Shown one piece after another: positions 20,860-31,299 of a stretch of 50,082 bases of DNA. The notes beneath the pieces were generated by a model that saw only the letters and a list, made by a program, of their open reading frames with translations, did no database searches and was not told the DNA's origin. Each line of letters opens with the position of its first letter. Position 1 is the first letter of the stretch. The position numbers and the translations under genes were made by a program. The stretch is from Chara braunii (Eukaryota; Streptophyta; Charophyceae; Charales; Characeae): NCBI GenBank assembly GCA_003427395.1, contig BFEA01000075.1, positions 3,576,358 through 3,626,439 of the forward strand, written 5' to 3'.

Positions 20860-22224
20860 CTTGCCCTTGAGAAGTGGTAAGGTATACTCGTTATTAGGCA
20901 AAATATTCAGTGAAGCGCTCGGTCATTGTAGCTGCGGATATGGTGCTGTTTTTGGTCCACGTATTGATTGATTGATTGACTGGTCATTTTTTAATTATTA
21001 ATGATCGTAACAGCTTTTATTGGGTATTTTATTGGGTATGTGTTGCCATGGGGTCTTGAGTTTTTCGGGAGCAGGTGTAATGACAAGTTAGGCTAGTGCA
21101 ATATCTGTTATAGGAGACGCCATAGTAACCTGGTTATCGGGAGGCTTCGCAATGTGGTTGACGCGACCTTAGTGTATGACCCGTGGACCTATGGGTGCGT
21201 GCCTTGCCTCTTGCCTTGCTGCCATTCCTGCAATGTAGTGAAAATGCTTGGCCATCCTTATCACTTTTTGTTTTGGTTGTGTTTCTTTTATAGGATCCTG
21301 TCTAATTCCGGAATGCAAATTCCCAAGGAAAGACAATGCCATCCAAACGCAAAAGAAAAGAAAGTACGTGCAAAGAGATAGAGACCGAAGAAGAAGAAAG
21401 AAGAAGAGAGAAGAAAGAACATGCACACACACAGGAGCAATTACAAATCCCCTTCCTCTCCTCCAAAACCAAACATCGGCCTAGGGGGCACCACACAAAC
21501 ACGGACGCCGACGAGCACTCGTGCACACGGACCAGCAAGAACGCTACGCACAGACATAGAAAGCTCAGCAAGACGTTGGAAGTCTCAGGTAGGTCGCTAC
21601 GGATTTTTTAAGCCCTCATATTTCTTCCTAGCTCGGTCGAATTTCAAATTGAAAAAGAATAAAGAAGACTTTAAACCCTGCGTGCCCACGGCTGGGAATT
21701 GACGGTGTTCCGAATGTGACTGCACTGCTTGTCTAGCGTTTGCTCTCCGATGTTTTTTTTTTTTGTCGAAACTATTTTTCCTTCTCTCGAATTCTTCTTA
21801 CCTTTCACTGCCTTCCTACCACAAAACCCTACGACTATATTATAGAGGGGACCCCTGCAAACATAGGGCCTCGCAAACGAGGTAAATCATGGTCCCCCCC
21901 GCCCCAACAGCCGTAGTTGGAGATGGGCTGGGGCCGCCCGCCGGTAGGGGTCCGGCTAACGGAAAGGCCGAGCATTTCTGCGGCAACGAGAAGTTCTTAC
22001 GTCTCTTTTTTTTTTTTTTTTGTACACGTCGTAAAAAAGAAACGACACGAGGGCTTTTTGGGAGAACTGCGGTGCGGTCAGGGCGGGGTTTGAAAATGAT
22101 GAATTTCAGTCACGCTTTTGCGAAGTGGGTTGTATTCGCCCAGGCCGTAGGGTCGGGTGGGGATGTGTTGTATTCGAGGGATGCCTGGAGTGGGTTTAAA
22201 ACTGAAGTATTGTCGGCGCTGAGA
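20860..22224. other. Non-coding, no gene seen
   Basis: Contains a purine-rich stretch at 21340-21425 and a T16-17 tract near 22004. Overlapping frames on both strands (for example 21889-22503 on +) are open because of low complexity and have no domain. 'GGGGCxGCC' and 'GGCTAACGGAAAGGCCGAGC' words resemble those near 5110, hinting at a shared repeat. Confidence 0.4.
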
Positions 22225-22440
22225 GAGTTAAACCCTTCAAACAAGGGTACTGAGAGAGCGTATAACCCTTTCTGCCCCCCCTTAAACGTCGGTAGCCTTG
22301 CAGCCCCCTTTAAACGTGGGTGGTGTTCCAGCCCCCCTTACACAGGGGTACACCCCACCCTTCCAGCCCCAAAGGGGTACGCCCTTGCAGCCCCTCTGAA
22401 AAACGGGATCACCCTTCTAGCCCTCCTTAAACCAACAGTG
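22225..22440 (+). repeat. Hairpin-bearing tandem repeat, about six units of 35-40 bp
   Basis: Units share [C]AGCCCCC-TTAAA-[C]GxGGGTA-x-CCCTT. Clear folds: CCCCTTACACAGGGG near 22335 and CCCCAAAGGGG-TACGCC near 22371. The core 'GGGGTACGCC' after a C4-loop-G4 stem is the same design as the large array at 40.7-42.0 kb. Confidence 0.7.
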
Positions 22441-22480
22441 CACCCGGGTTCAAGTTTTGGACTGCAAGGCTGGGTCCGTG

Positions 22481-22572
22481 TACTACCTTCTTCACCCGAA
22501 TAGGACGCCTCGGTCATTACAGCCGTATTTGGTACAATTTTCAGTCTACATACAGCGATAATGATAGGGATG
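22481..22572. mobile_element. TACCGTCTTC-family MITE, copy 6, right end missing
   Basis: Left end CTACCTTCTTCACCCGAATA. Inner arms CATTACAGCCGTATTTGG and CATACAGCGATAATGATAG are present, but the right terminal arm is absent. The element stops where the reverse-transcriptase-like segment begins. Confidence 0.7.
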
Positions 22573-22659
22573 GAGAGGCTCTGTGGCCCAGGTGACTTGT
22601 TTATCCCCTGGGATGTTCAAACTCTGGCAATTCTGGCTATACTTGTGCAAAATATACGC

Positions 22660-22872
22660 CAAGATTTTTTAGGGGATACTGTCTGGTGCGAAGAAGGCCG
22701 AAGGTCCAAATGCTTCGATACAATCGATCACCAAATAATAATGAGTCTTCTGCATAAGAAGATCCAAGATGATAGATTCTTTTTTTTTTTTTTTTACGGG
22801 CTGTTGAAGAGGGGACCCCATGTCAATATCAGACACTATTTATTGAACCTGAGGTACAATGTTCTTCCGTAA
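22660..22872 (+). pseudogene. Group II intron-type reverse transcriptase fragment
   Basis: The frame reads W-C-E-E-G...KCFDTIDHQIIMSLL then KKIQDDRF. This is the signature of the RT palm start (W-x-EGDI-x-CFDxIDH ... KKIxDxRFL) in group II intron maturase/RT proteins, including mitochondrial ones. It is interrupted after DRF by T16 (22780-22795), then resumes with LLKRG, the expected helix. The downstream 'TPQGG' and 'YADD' parts are not visible. It has no start or intact body, so it is a broken fragment. Likely a nuclear copy of organellar (mitochondrial) DNA; a LINE RT would have a different FDxVxH environment. I am fairly sure of the RT motif, less of its source. Confidence 0.6.
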
Positions 22873-22874
22873 TG

Positions 22875-24910
22875 TACATGGCGGCCCTAACGCGGGCAAG
22901 ATGTACTCTTTACTTTTGCCACTGGTTCCCCATAGTTTCAAGATGCTCTTCCCAACAATCAACTGCCTTTCTACTGCGACCAACGGACGGTTTCCCAACA
23001 ATCAATTGCCCTTCTACTGCGAAAAATGGACGGAGCATCCAGGTCCTGACTCTAAGCCAAATAGCTGTTTACACAAAACCGACTTAGCGGCCCTAGTCTC
23101 CGCTAGATGGTTGCTTCTGGCCCAGTTGCTGTGAAACCAAGTCAACCCATCCAGCCTGTTCCTGGCATTTGTTATTTCTTTCTCCAGTCCCCTTCGATTG
23201 CCAGTGGAATTTGTTGCGTGACCCCCGGCCCGTCTTCAATGCATGGATTAATGAAAACAGGTTGTGAGTGATGATAACGGGTTCTTCCAGTGAGTAGGAA
23301 TTGCATACGTTAAAGATAATGCCTTTCTCCTCTACTTCCCAGAGCCTCCCAATTTTTCTTTGAGGTGAAGGGGCGAGAGAGCCAGCACCCGCACACTTCG
23401 TCCCACAAATCAGAGATGTGGACCCCTGGGGTCCTCGATAAAGGGATTGTCGAACAGCGGCTGATTCAGCACCTCGTCTTTTGTGACTGGCTTGGATCAT
23501 AACGTCGGTTTAATTCTGTTCCAGGCTTTCAAATTTCAAGACACCCTGCCGGAAACCTGCCTGCGAATAAGGAATCTAGCACGCAGCACAACCATACGTC
23601 TTCCCATCTGGGTAATCCCCATTCGTCCGCTAGTATTACTTCTGCCATCAGCATCCAGTGATCCTCGTATTCGGAGGAGGGGATGGCTTTGATTAGCCAT
23701 TGTGCAAGCATTTGCCAAATTCTGTTTGCCAGGTTGCAGCATACCGAAGCCTCCTTTCCTAAAGCGGCATTCTGTTTGCCAGGTTGCCATGCACCTTGAG
23801 TAACTGTTCACTCAGAATTCTAACCTTCCCAATGAACCATAGCAGAGAAAAAAGGGGCTAGATTCAATATCATTGCTCTCCCAATATAGTGACAAATGGC
23901 GGGCTGAGCCCCATCTTGAGAAACGATTGACAACCTTTGTTGGAGGATGTCTTTGAGTGTCGGAGCAGTTACGAAGGGCTACTTGCACCCCTACTGTCTT
24001 CCCCCGAGCATAACGTACCCTAAAAATGAATGTATACAAGCTGTATTTCCGGCCAGATCCAGCAAAATGAGGGTACGTTGTGTTCGGGCGAAGACGGTAG
24101 GAACCGTTCAGAGGTCCCATCAGCAATTCTCTTCATACCAAATTCTACAGACAGGCCATTTGTTCAAGAAAGCTAAAATACCCGCTACCGCGGTCTGTGC
24201 ATTCTCAAAGTGGAAAGGATGCTATCTGACATAGGCTCCCTTATCAGCTTTTTCACTTCCGGTAAGGATCCTGACCACCACGGTCTAGCTAAGTAGAAGT
24301 CCAGTCTTTTGTGCACACCTGGTTGCGCTTGCGGGCGAACTGAAGCTGCGGAGTACCATGTACAGCCTGATTCCATTGGGTACATGAGGCGGTACACATC
24401 ACTCAACTCTAGCTCTACCACAACTCCAGTAATACGGCAGTGTGCACGCCACCGGACTTGCCAGACAGATCATCTAAGGTGCAGTTTCAGTCCCCTGCTA
24501 TCAGCAAGTTGGCAACATCGGGTGTGTGAAAAGTTGATTCTTTCTGTTCTTTCTGACGGTGCATATACAGACATTATGGCCCAGGTAGCAGACTGACTTT
24601 CCATTTTAACCTAGGCCCATCATGATCTACCCCACAGATCAGTGTCATAGTCAATCATGGCGGCCTGTAATTGTCTGTGGATTAAAATTCCAACTCCACC
24701 TCCTGTATCTACTGCTGGTGACCAGATTTGTGTCCCGTCCCACCAACAGCCAAGTCCATCAATCTTCGCACTGTCCAGTTTAGTTTCCTGCAGTAAAGCG
24801 ATTTCGACTTTTTCCCTTACGCAATCATGATTTGAGTCTTGCCTTTTTCGATCTCTTCGTTGTATCCCCCAGACCCCTCAAGATGCACATTGCAATATTA
24901 ATTTTGCCCA
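22875..24910 (-). pseudogene. L1-type LINE ORF2 remnant (endonuclease and C-terminal part; RT core missing)
   Basis: On the minus strand, 24830-24190 encodes an AP-type endonuclease: ALLQETKL with the catalytic Glu, a DGTQIWSPA/TGGGVGILI stretch, VYAPSER, and ELSDVYRLMYP then TWYS...RLDFYL. The GDxN stretch is lost, and the final SDH motif reads SDS because the frame is disrupted. After about 24185 the protein jumps to sequence that in these elements follows the RT (SLGRLEF; WGLPRWEDVWLCC; NQPLFDNP; 24125 to about 23350), so the RT palm with its YxDD is deleted. A MITE (23991-24100) sits at this junction. Stops and frameshifts are frequent. ORF2 would normally nick DNA and reverse-transcribe its own RNA; this copy cannot. 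Confidence 0.8.
23991..24100. mobile_element. Foldback MITE, TACCGTCTTC family, copy 7, nested in the LINE
   Basis: CTACTGTCTTCCCCCGAGCA at the left is mirrored by TTCGGGCGAAGACGGTAG at the right, and ATAACGTACCCT by AGGGTACGTTGT. It is exactly 110 bp with matching CTAC/GTAG tips, which gives the clearest boundaries of the family. It interrupts the LINE remnant and is therefore younger. Confidence 0.85.
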
Positions 24911-25146
24911 TCTATCCCCCGCCTTCCCTGGTACTTGGTGGATCCGGACGAGTTCCGAGGATGGGGCAGAAACACCCTGGGAGTTGGAAGTACCCCGCGC
25001 TTTGGATGAAGATGCAGCGGGAATTGAGCCCCCATGTCTTAGACAAAAAGCTTCTGAGGAACATTGAATCCAACTTCTTGTAACCCGGTATCTTCCTTTT
25101 AAGATCAGCGAGGGAGCTTGCGCTGGTGTCCTGATCCACTCGAAGT

Positions 25147-25465
25147 AAAAAAGTCAATTTATACAAAGTTCAAAAAAGGACAATACTGATTGAAAACAAT
25201 ATTGATGAGAATGAATGAACGATAAAATTGATATTGTGTGTGTTACTATCACGTAAAAGAGACATCTTGAGTTATTAATTTGAAAAGTATTTTATTATAA
25301 TAGTATTTTGAGTAGAATTCAATTCCCTTTCAATAGGAGAGATGGCAGAGCGGTTAATAGCCCCGGTCTTGAAAACCGGTGTAGTTCTACAAACTACCGA
25401 GGGTTCGAATCCCTCTCTCTTCGTTTTCAAAACCATGAAAAAAATTTCAAGAAACATTTTTAATA
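25147..25465. mobile_element. Nuclear insertion of plastid DNA (NUPT)
   Basis: An abrupt AT-rich block with an intact plastid-type tRNA-Ser, flanked by LINE-derived sequence on both sides. Composition and the tRNA indicate plastid origin; edges are set where LINE-like sequence stops (about 25146) and resumes (about 25466). No target-site duplication was seen, as expected for end-joining insertion. Confidence 0.75.
25336..25423 (+). tRNA. trnS-UGA: tRNA-Ser(UGA), plastid type, inside the NUPT
   Basis: 88 nt. The acceptor GGAGAGA pairs with TCTCTTC (one G-U). The anticodon loop CTTGAAA lies between CCGGT and ACCGG. A class II variable arm (GTAGT...ACTAC) and the T arm GAGGG-TTCGAAT-CCCTC follow. 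No CCA is encoded. This is the form and length of plastid trnS-UGA, not of a nuclear tRNA-Ser. It is structurally intact but, lying in nuclear DNA, is presumed a relocated copy. Confidence 0.9.
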
Positions 25466-25775
25466 AATGCCTTTCGATCGTCTTGCACAAAGCAAGACTC
25501 CGGTACTAGCCTCAGTCCATTTTCTGCCAGTCCATCAATCCGATCCCGTTGGATGTGAGGGTCCAGCAGGGGAACCATAAATTTGATTGTGCAGTCCTGA
25601 AAATCTACGTAAAATTTCTGCATTGCAATGTCAGGCACCAACCTGATCGGAAATGTATCACTGCAACTTTGTTTAGCTAAGGCTAGAGTTGTGTTTGGTA
25701 GTACCGGGTCTTCGGCTGACACTCCTTGTGGGGAGAGCCAGGCCAGAATCTGGACCGTGTTATTAATCAACGTGC
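25466..25775 (-). pseudogene. Probable LINE-associated frame upstream of the endonuclease
   Basis: A 107-codon minus-strand frame (25770 to 25447) of ordinary composition. It precedes the LINE endonuclease in reading direction and is cut from it by the NUPT. It could be the end of LINE ORF1 or the ORF1-ORF2 region. I recognise no domain; assignment rests on position and strand only. Confidence 0.35.
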
Positions 25776-25979
25776 AAACTATTGGTAAGAGTCTTCTCCG
25801 TCGTGATACCCCCTCTTTTTTTTTACAAAGAACAAGCTCCAGTGCAATGACGTGCTGATTTCGTCTGCCGAGATCTGACTGAGGGGCTGTACGGTAATAG
25901 TGGTAGGGTTAGCTTCGTAATTTGTTTGTGTCAGGGACTAACCGAGGGATCAGTGCTGAGGGAAACTCGTGAGGGACAT

Positions 25980-26290
25980 ATCTGTGATTTCTGGAGAATT
26001 ACAGACCCGCAGTTCCCTTAGACCGCACTGCGGGCTATCACTAGGATGGAAGGCCCTATGGCCTAGGCCCGTAGCCTGAGAGCGTATAGCGGGGTAGGTA
26101 GAGGCCTAGAGGCCCGAACTAAAACGGTACCCGTCGGTCCAGTCCGTGCATAGGTCTAGGCTAGTCTCCCCACCAGTGTTGGTGGTGCTGATAAGAGCAG
26201 ACACCACTACCACCTGGGGAGGGGCTCCATCTATTGGTGGGGAGCATCACCTGCTGGAAAATGGGCCCAGCGTTCCATATACAGATTGAA
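25980..26290. repeat. Hairpin-rich stretch
   Basis: CCCGCAG and CTGCGGG (26008-26035) form a perfect 7-bp stem. GGTGGTG...CACCACTACC and GGCCTAGGCC also fold. It lies upstream of a copia-like primer-binding motif and could belong to an LTR. Confidence 0.45.
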
Positions 26291-26490
26291 TGTGGAGTAT
26301 GTCGGAAAAAAACCATTGGTAGCTAGTGGTAGGACTTCTGGTGGTTCATTTTCGCGTGACAGCGTTCTGAGCGAAGGGAGTACGGTGGAGATGATTGTCT
26401 GAAGGTGGCATGACCTGGACGGCAGCCATAGCCAGCCTTTAGGAGTTCGCCATAGCTGGGGTGTCCTCTGAGCATCTATCCCTGACGGAA

Positions 26491-26632
26491 TTGTGATCGG
26501 CCAGGCTATTTGAGGCTTTACACGCTGTTCGTGGGTGAACCACTGTTGCTGCCTGATGGTATTTGTGATCGGCTAGGCTATTTTGAGGCTCTACATAGTG
26601 TTCATGGGTGAGCCACTGTTGCTGCCTCTTCC
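26491..26632. repeat. Tandem duplication, two units of about 73 bp
   Basis: TTGTGATCGGCCAGGCTATT, then TTCGTGGGTGA and CCACTGTTGCTGCCT, occurs twice with a few substitutions. Confidence 0.85.
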
Positions 26633-27073
26633 CTGGAGATCGGGCGTGGCATCTACAGTGGGGCTGCAGCCATAGCTGCAGCTTTCTTCGTCAGAGTTGC
26701 TCCTCGACACTGAGGATAACATCGCAGTTCTTCTTCTTCATCTGGGAGGCTGATGTTGTGCAGCGCTACTAACTGGGTGTAGTCTAGGGAGTGGAGTGTG
26801 TGATTCTCTGAGTGGTGAGATACTGAGACAAAACTTTGTAACGATATTGGTTAAGATCGGTTCAATCTTTGATTGTTCTTTTGTTATCCTCGTAGGTGTC
26901 TTCTTATAATTGGTTGAGCATGAGTAACACTTAGTGTTATCTCCACACCTGTGCATAGTGGTTTTTCGCTGCTTACTTTGTCAGTGTGCAGTGTGTACTC
27001 TGTATCGGCGTGTGTGAGATTGTCTGCGTGTGAGTGTTGGTGAAAATCGACAGACAACCAAATTCATGAGAGT

Positions 27074-27086
27074 TGGTATCGGAGCG
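27074..27086 (+). other. Ty1/copia-like primer-binding site candidate
   Basis: TTGGTATCGGAGC differs by one base from the initiator-tRNA-Met-complementary motif TTGGTATCAGAGC that follows the 5' LTR of many copia elements. If real, an LTR ends just before it. No LTR partner and no gag or pol frame were found downstream, so a truncated element or chance match remains possible. The word 'GCGTCTCAGTGTCGTTTC' recurs at 27323 and 27492. Confidence 0.4.
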
Positions 27087-28299
27087 AGATAGGAACTGAC
27101 GTTTTGAGAGTTGAGCGCAATTGGGGCATCTTCTTCTGATGAGGACCTTATGGAGAGAGTTCCATGGTGGTTTTTCTTTCTCGGCACTGTAGCAGGCGAG
27201 AAGAAGAGATACAGGTGGTGAATTTAGGAGGGCAGCCAATGGATTGATCAGGCTTTTATCCTGCCAGAGCGCCTGAGTTGGAGTGGCGAGCATAGGGTTA
27301 TTTCGCCAATATTTGTATTGGAGCGTCTCAGTGTCGTTTCATCACAGGGTAGCGCTGACTAGGATTGATTGACAGAGTCAACTCTCCAATGTGTTGACCT
27401 CGTTTGGGGCCATTTCTAGTGTCAGCTGACCAGGGAGGAAGTGGGGAATTATCACCAGACTTGATTCAGTGAATCTAGTACGATGGATTGAAGCGTCTCA
27501 GTGTCGTTTCCAAGTTCAAGAGTTTGAAGAGTTTTTGTGCGTGGAGATGGAGCAGCCTCTGGAAGAAAGTGGCGAGAAGGGTATATACTCTCTGCCATAG
27601 CCAGAGTTTCTTCCTCATCTGCAATTTCGCGAAGTACTCAGTATACCGAATAATTAGTGCCAGTATAGTTTAAATTGATGGGGTATCTATCAGTCTAGGT
27701 CCAAAAATAGATCTGCCTGAGAGCATGATAGCCATAGCCATCTTCTTCCCCATCTTTTGTTTCTCATCTCTCTCCATGTGTTTGACTCTTTCTGACTAAA
27801 AATTGTTCTGTAACTGCGTGACAGTATTGCGCTAGATTCTGCAAGTCCAATATGAATTCCGCCCTGGAAAAGTAGTGATACTGTGCATTGTAATTCTGCG
27901 CCGAGTCTGTCTATAGCCTGTGCTGCCTAGGGTCGTTGATAATTACAATTCTGTCAGTAAGAATTAAACTCTGTCTGTTTCTAGTGAAGTGCAATTTTGT
28001 TGTTGTCATCGAGGCGAGAGTGCATGTCTAGATTTGCAATATTTGAGCAGATACAGTGAAAACTGTGATCCGCCATGCCCCTGCGTATGGCCGTCAGAGT
28101 CATCAGTGGTGAAATTTGAGTTTGAGGATAGAGGTATACTGACTAAATCGCTCACACTTGTTGATCTGTGATTGTCTATACTCACCTTTTGCATCCCTCC
28201 TACTACTCTTGTTTTCTAGAGGGAGCTGGAATACTAGTGACCTCATGATTTTTGAGATTTTTAATTAGAAAAATACAAAAAATTCCATATTTTTTTTTT

Positions 28300-28860
28300 T
28301 AGCCATTAGAATTTTTCAAAAAACGTCTCAAAACGTTCGCCTCGACGAGAGGGCGAACTTTGCTCCCAGCGCGGCTCGCACGAAAGCGCGCGGATAGGGA
28401 GATATTTAAAAAAAACTAAATAAAATAATTATAAAAAATAAAACTAATCAAGAAAACAAGCTAATTACTGTTTGACTAATCAGCCCGTGCCCCGTTGGTT
28501 GGGGAAGGCCGCGGCCTTGGGGGTGCTGCTCCCCTTCCCGGCAACGGCGCCAAAGTTGTTAGGAAACCCGGGGAGGGGCACCTATTGTTCGCCGAAGCCA
28601 AGGGCAACGGCGCCTGTCACTCGTTGCGCCCGCTTCCGAGGTCCTCGGCAACCAGCAGGGGTTGGGGGTTTAAAGTGGCCTGTCATCCCTGCACACTGAA
28701 GGCTTACTTCATCCCCCGTAGGATCGTCAAACTTCACGAGTCATCTTGCTCAATAAAAAATTACAGTTCCTTGACGCGGCACGAAATCTCAGAACAGTCT
28801 TGTTCTCGAGTATTTACTGTTCCGCGTCAGAAACATTCTCCCCCTTTTTTTTTTTTTTTT
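28300..28860 (-). mobile_element. LTR-like fragment with two tRNA-Asp-type primer-binding motifs and hairpins
   Basis: CCCGGCAACGGCGCCA (28537-28552) and GGGCAACGGCGCC (28602-28614) match the 3' end of tRNA-Asp, the primer of many plant gypsy elements, for a minus-strand element. The second is followed by TGTCAC, a possible LTR edge. Nearby hairpins include GTTCGCCTC...GAGGGCGAAC, CCGAGG/CTCGG, TGAAG/CTTCA and TGACGCGG...CCGCGTCA. A T16 tract ends the stretch. No coding part was found. Confidence 0.5.
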
Positions 28861-29261
28861 GTAAATATTAATAAAAAAAGTAAAATAAGCCAACAGTTTC
28901 AAGCCAAGGATAAGAAAAGAAATAATGACAATCACGGTCCTCTCATATCAGTGACAGCAGCCGTATACACGGGCGTATTCGTGATCCAAAGCGGGCTGGA
29001 CAGCGCTCACTCACAGGTGAGTCGGGGAAATAAGCCTTCAGCAAGAATGTGAGTAAGTGTTCCTCTGTGCCCTGCTGCGCAGCGTGTCGCTTACCAGGGT
29101 TCACTCACCATTAATCATGGAGTCTGAGCATCTACTCATAGGGCCAGGCTGAGCAAATCTGGTATAGTTGTATAAGATGAATCGGGAGCAAGATCATGGA
29201 AAGATACATTGTCAGATTTATTATTTGCACTGTATTTTGTCCTCGCCCAATAACTCTCCGG

Positions 29262-30032
29262 AAGAATGACTGTTCCCACCATCAGCGGGATTAGATGAAG
29301 ATCTCATCAGCGAAGGAGACTGATCTCACCAACTAGAGTGATTGATCTCTTCATCAGCGGGCAAAGCCCGATGTCTCCCCAGCGAGAGTGACTGTTCCCG
29401 CCTTCAGCGGGCCTTCAGCGGGGGTAGATGATGGTCTCATCAGCGGAGGAGGCTGATGTGTCTGATCTCGCCGCCAGCAGCGGACTCTCTTCCGTCAGTT
29501 GCAATGATAACGTGGTTCTCTTCTCTCAATTGCATACTCTCCAGCTCTCTCGCACTCACACAGACTCTTCCTCTCACTTTCTCTCTCCCGCAACCACAGT
29601 CTCTTCCTCTCACTCTCTCTCTCCCGCACACACACAGTCTCTCCCTCTCACTCTCTCTCTCAGTCTGCTCTCTCACTCTTCCTCAGTCCCCTGTCTCTCT
29701 CTCTCTCTCGAGCACGCTGCGCAGTCTGATCCTCTCACTCTCTTTCTCAGTCTCTCCGCACACCCCCTCTCTCTTGCCACACACACTCTCTCTCTCACTC
29801 CAGGTCAATCCTTAATACCTTACATGCGCTGGTCCTCCCAGCACTGTTTGTGCGTCATCCGTCTCCAAGCGAAATCACACTTACCTGAAACGCAGCTGGT
29901 CTGGCCCAGGGCGAGAGCGGTTGATCTTCTCAACAATTGAAGGTCCCAGATCAGCAACAAGAGTGTTTGGCCATCCATTCAGCGAAAGTGGCTGCTCTTG
30001 TCAATCAATGAAAATGATTGATCCCTTTCCCC
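29262..30032. repeat. Degenerate short-unit array 'CATCAGCGG...TGATCTC' with a CT-rich block
   Basis: Units of about 22-30 bp with CATCAGCGG, GAGACTGATCTC and TGTTCCC run from 29262 to 29465 and again from about 29925 to 30032. Between them, 29535-29800 is a (CTCTCTCACTCTC)-type simple repeat. A long frame across it encodes only Ser/Leu-rich repeats. Confidence 0.7.
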
Positions 30033-30044
30033 ATGGAGAGGAGG

Positions 30045-30415
30045 AATGAACATGGTTCTTCACCCCGCAGACATGCGACAGGCAGCAAAAAGGATATGAC
30101 TAGTGAACGTGACTCTTCTTACCGCAGACAAGCGGTAATCAGCAGACGGACTATGGCTGTTCTCATCGACAGCGGTAGGTGAACCTGGCTCCTCACACAC
30201 CAGACAGGCGGTTTCAGCGGAAAGGCAATGGTTGTTCTCGAACTTATCGTGTACAACGGTAAATGAACATGTCTCTTCGCACAGGAGACAGGCGGTAAGC
30301 AGGGAGAAGGCTATGATTGCTCTCTTCGATAGAGGTAAGTGAACATGCTTCTTCGCACAGCAGACAGGCGGTAAACAGGAAGAAGGCTATGGCCGTTCCC
30401 ATTGACAGCGGCAAA
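30045..30415. repeat. Tandem array of about 70-75 bp units (GACAGGCGGTAA)
   Basis: Five units, each with GTGAACATG, CTCTTCGCACAG, CAGACAGGCGGTAA, GGAGAAGGCTATG and TTCTCxTTGACAGCGG. Some unit arms (ACCGC/GCGGT) can pair. Confidence 0.75.
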
Positions 30416-30419
30416 AGAA

Positions 30420-31290
30420 CAGTTGTTCCACGCCCGCCACTCGCTCAGTTTAATGAAAGAAGCTTCTCAGCAGTCGCAGTGGATCTCCGTGCTCGCTTGG
30501 TATGACCCGCCCAATTATTCTCCCTCTGGTCCACGTTCCTTCCAACTGCCCCCTCGTTGACCCCTTCCGTGCATGCTACGTGGGCGGGGAATGCCTTGCA
30601 TGCTGCTCCCAACACGTTGACGTGCCTGGATCCTACTATGTTGTGGGCCAGATACACCTTGCATGCTCCTTTCCCCCACGTCACTCCCCTCACACGCGGA
30701 GTAACCGCCTCAGCGTTGGCGCGTCTTCCCCGCGCTTGCATACGCGGGTACACCTTGCTCGTACTGAGTGGGTCCCTCCTCTGTTCGCTGCCTTCCCCTA
30801 TATGCTGCGACTGTAGCCTTTTACGGAGCACATGCTGCTGAGGGCCCGGGTACCCCCGTACTGTGGGAATTCCAGTCCAACGGTACCAATAGGCGTTGCA
30901 GTCAGAATCAAAGAGAACTGTCCTAGTTACCAAATCAGAAACTGTGCCGAGGCTAATGGTACCGCGGCCCCGTGACCTGGCTGTATTGGCCCAAGGACCG
31001 TACCAGTCCGGTTCCAGACCAAAGCCTCACGCCAGTGCCGTATATACCGAAGATGATGAAGAGGGCCTCAATATTGAACCGTTGAGTCCCATTGACATAG
31101 CCGTCTGGGACTGCAGCTACTGGCCGCGGTATTTTGCAGCAACTGTTCCGTGACAATGCCTCCGACCGTAGCATCCGTACCAACTCATACCAATCATTTG
31201 GAGTCGTTTTTCACACACACATCCGATCGTTGTCGCAGAGAATTGAAATAGCCCGTAATGTGCCAGCCGACCCCAAACCGAACCAGAAAA
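30420..31290. other. Non-coding, no gene recognised
   Basis: GC-richer sequence. Open frames up to 162 codons (minus, 30933-30445) have no domain and overlap others. Confidence 0.35.
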
Positions 31291-31299
31291 TTAATGTGC

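Noticed and set aside
21889-22503. 204-codon open frame on +
   Set aside because: Runs through a T run and the hairpin repeat at 22.23-22.44 kb; composition is repeat-driven and no domain is visible.
29428-29940. 170-codon Ser/Leu-rich frame
   Set aside because: Translation of a CT-rich simple repeat.
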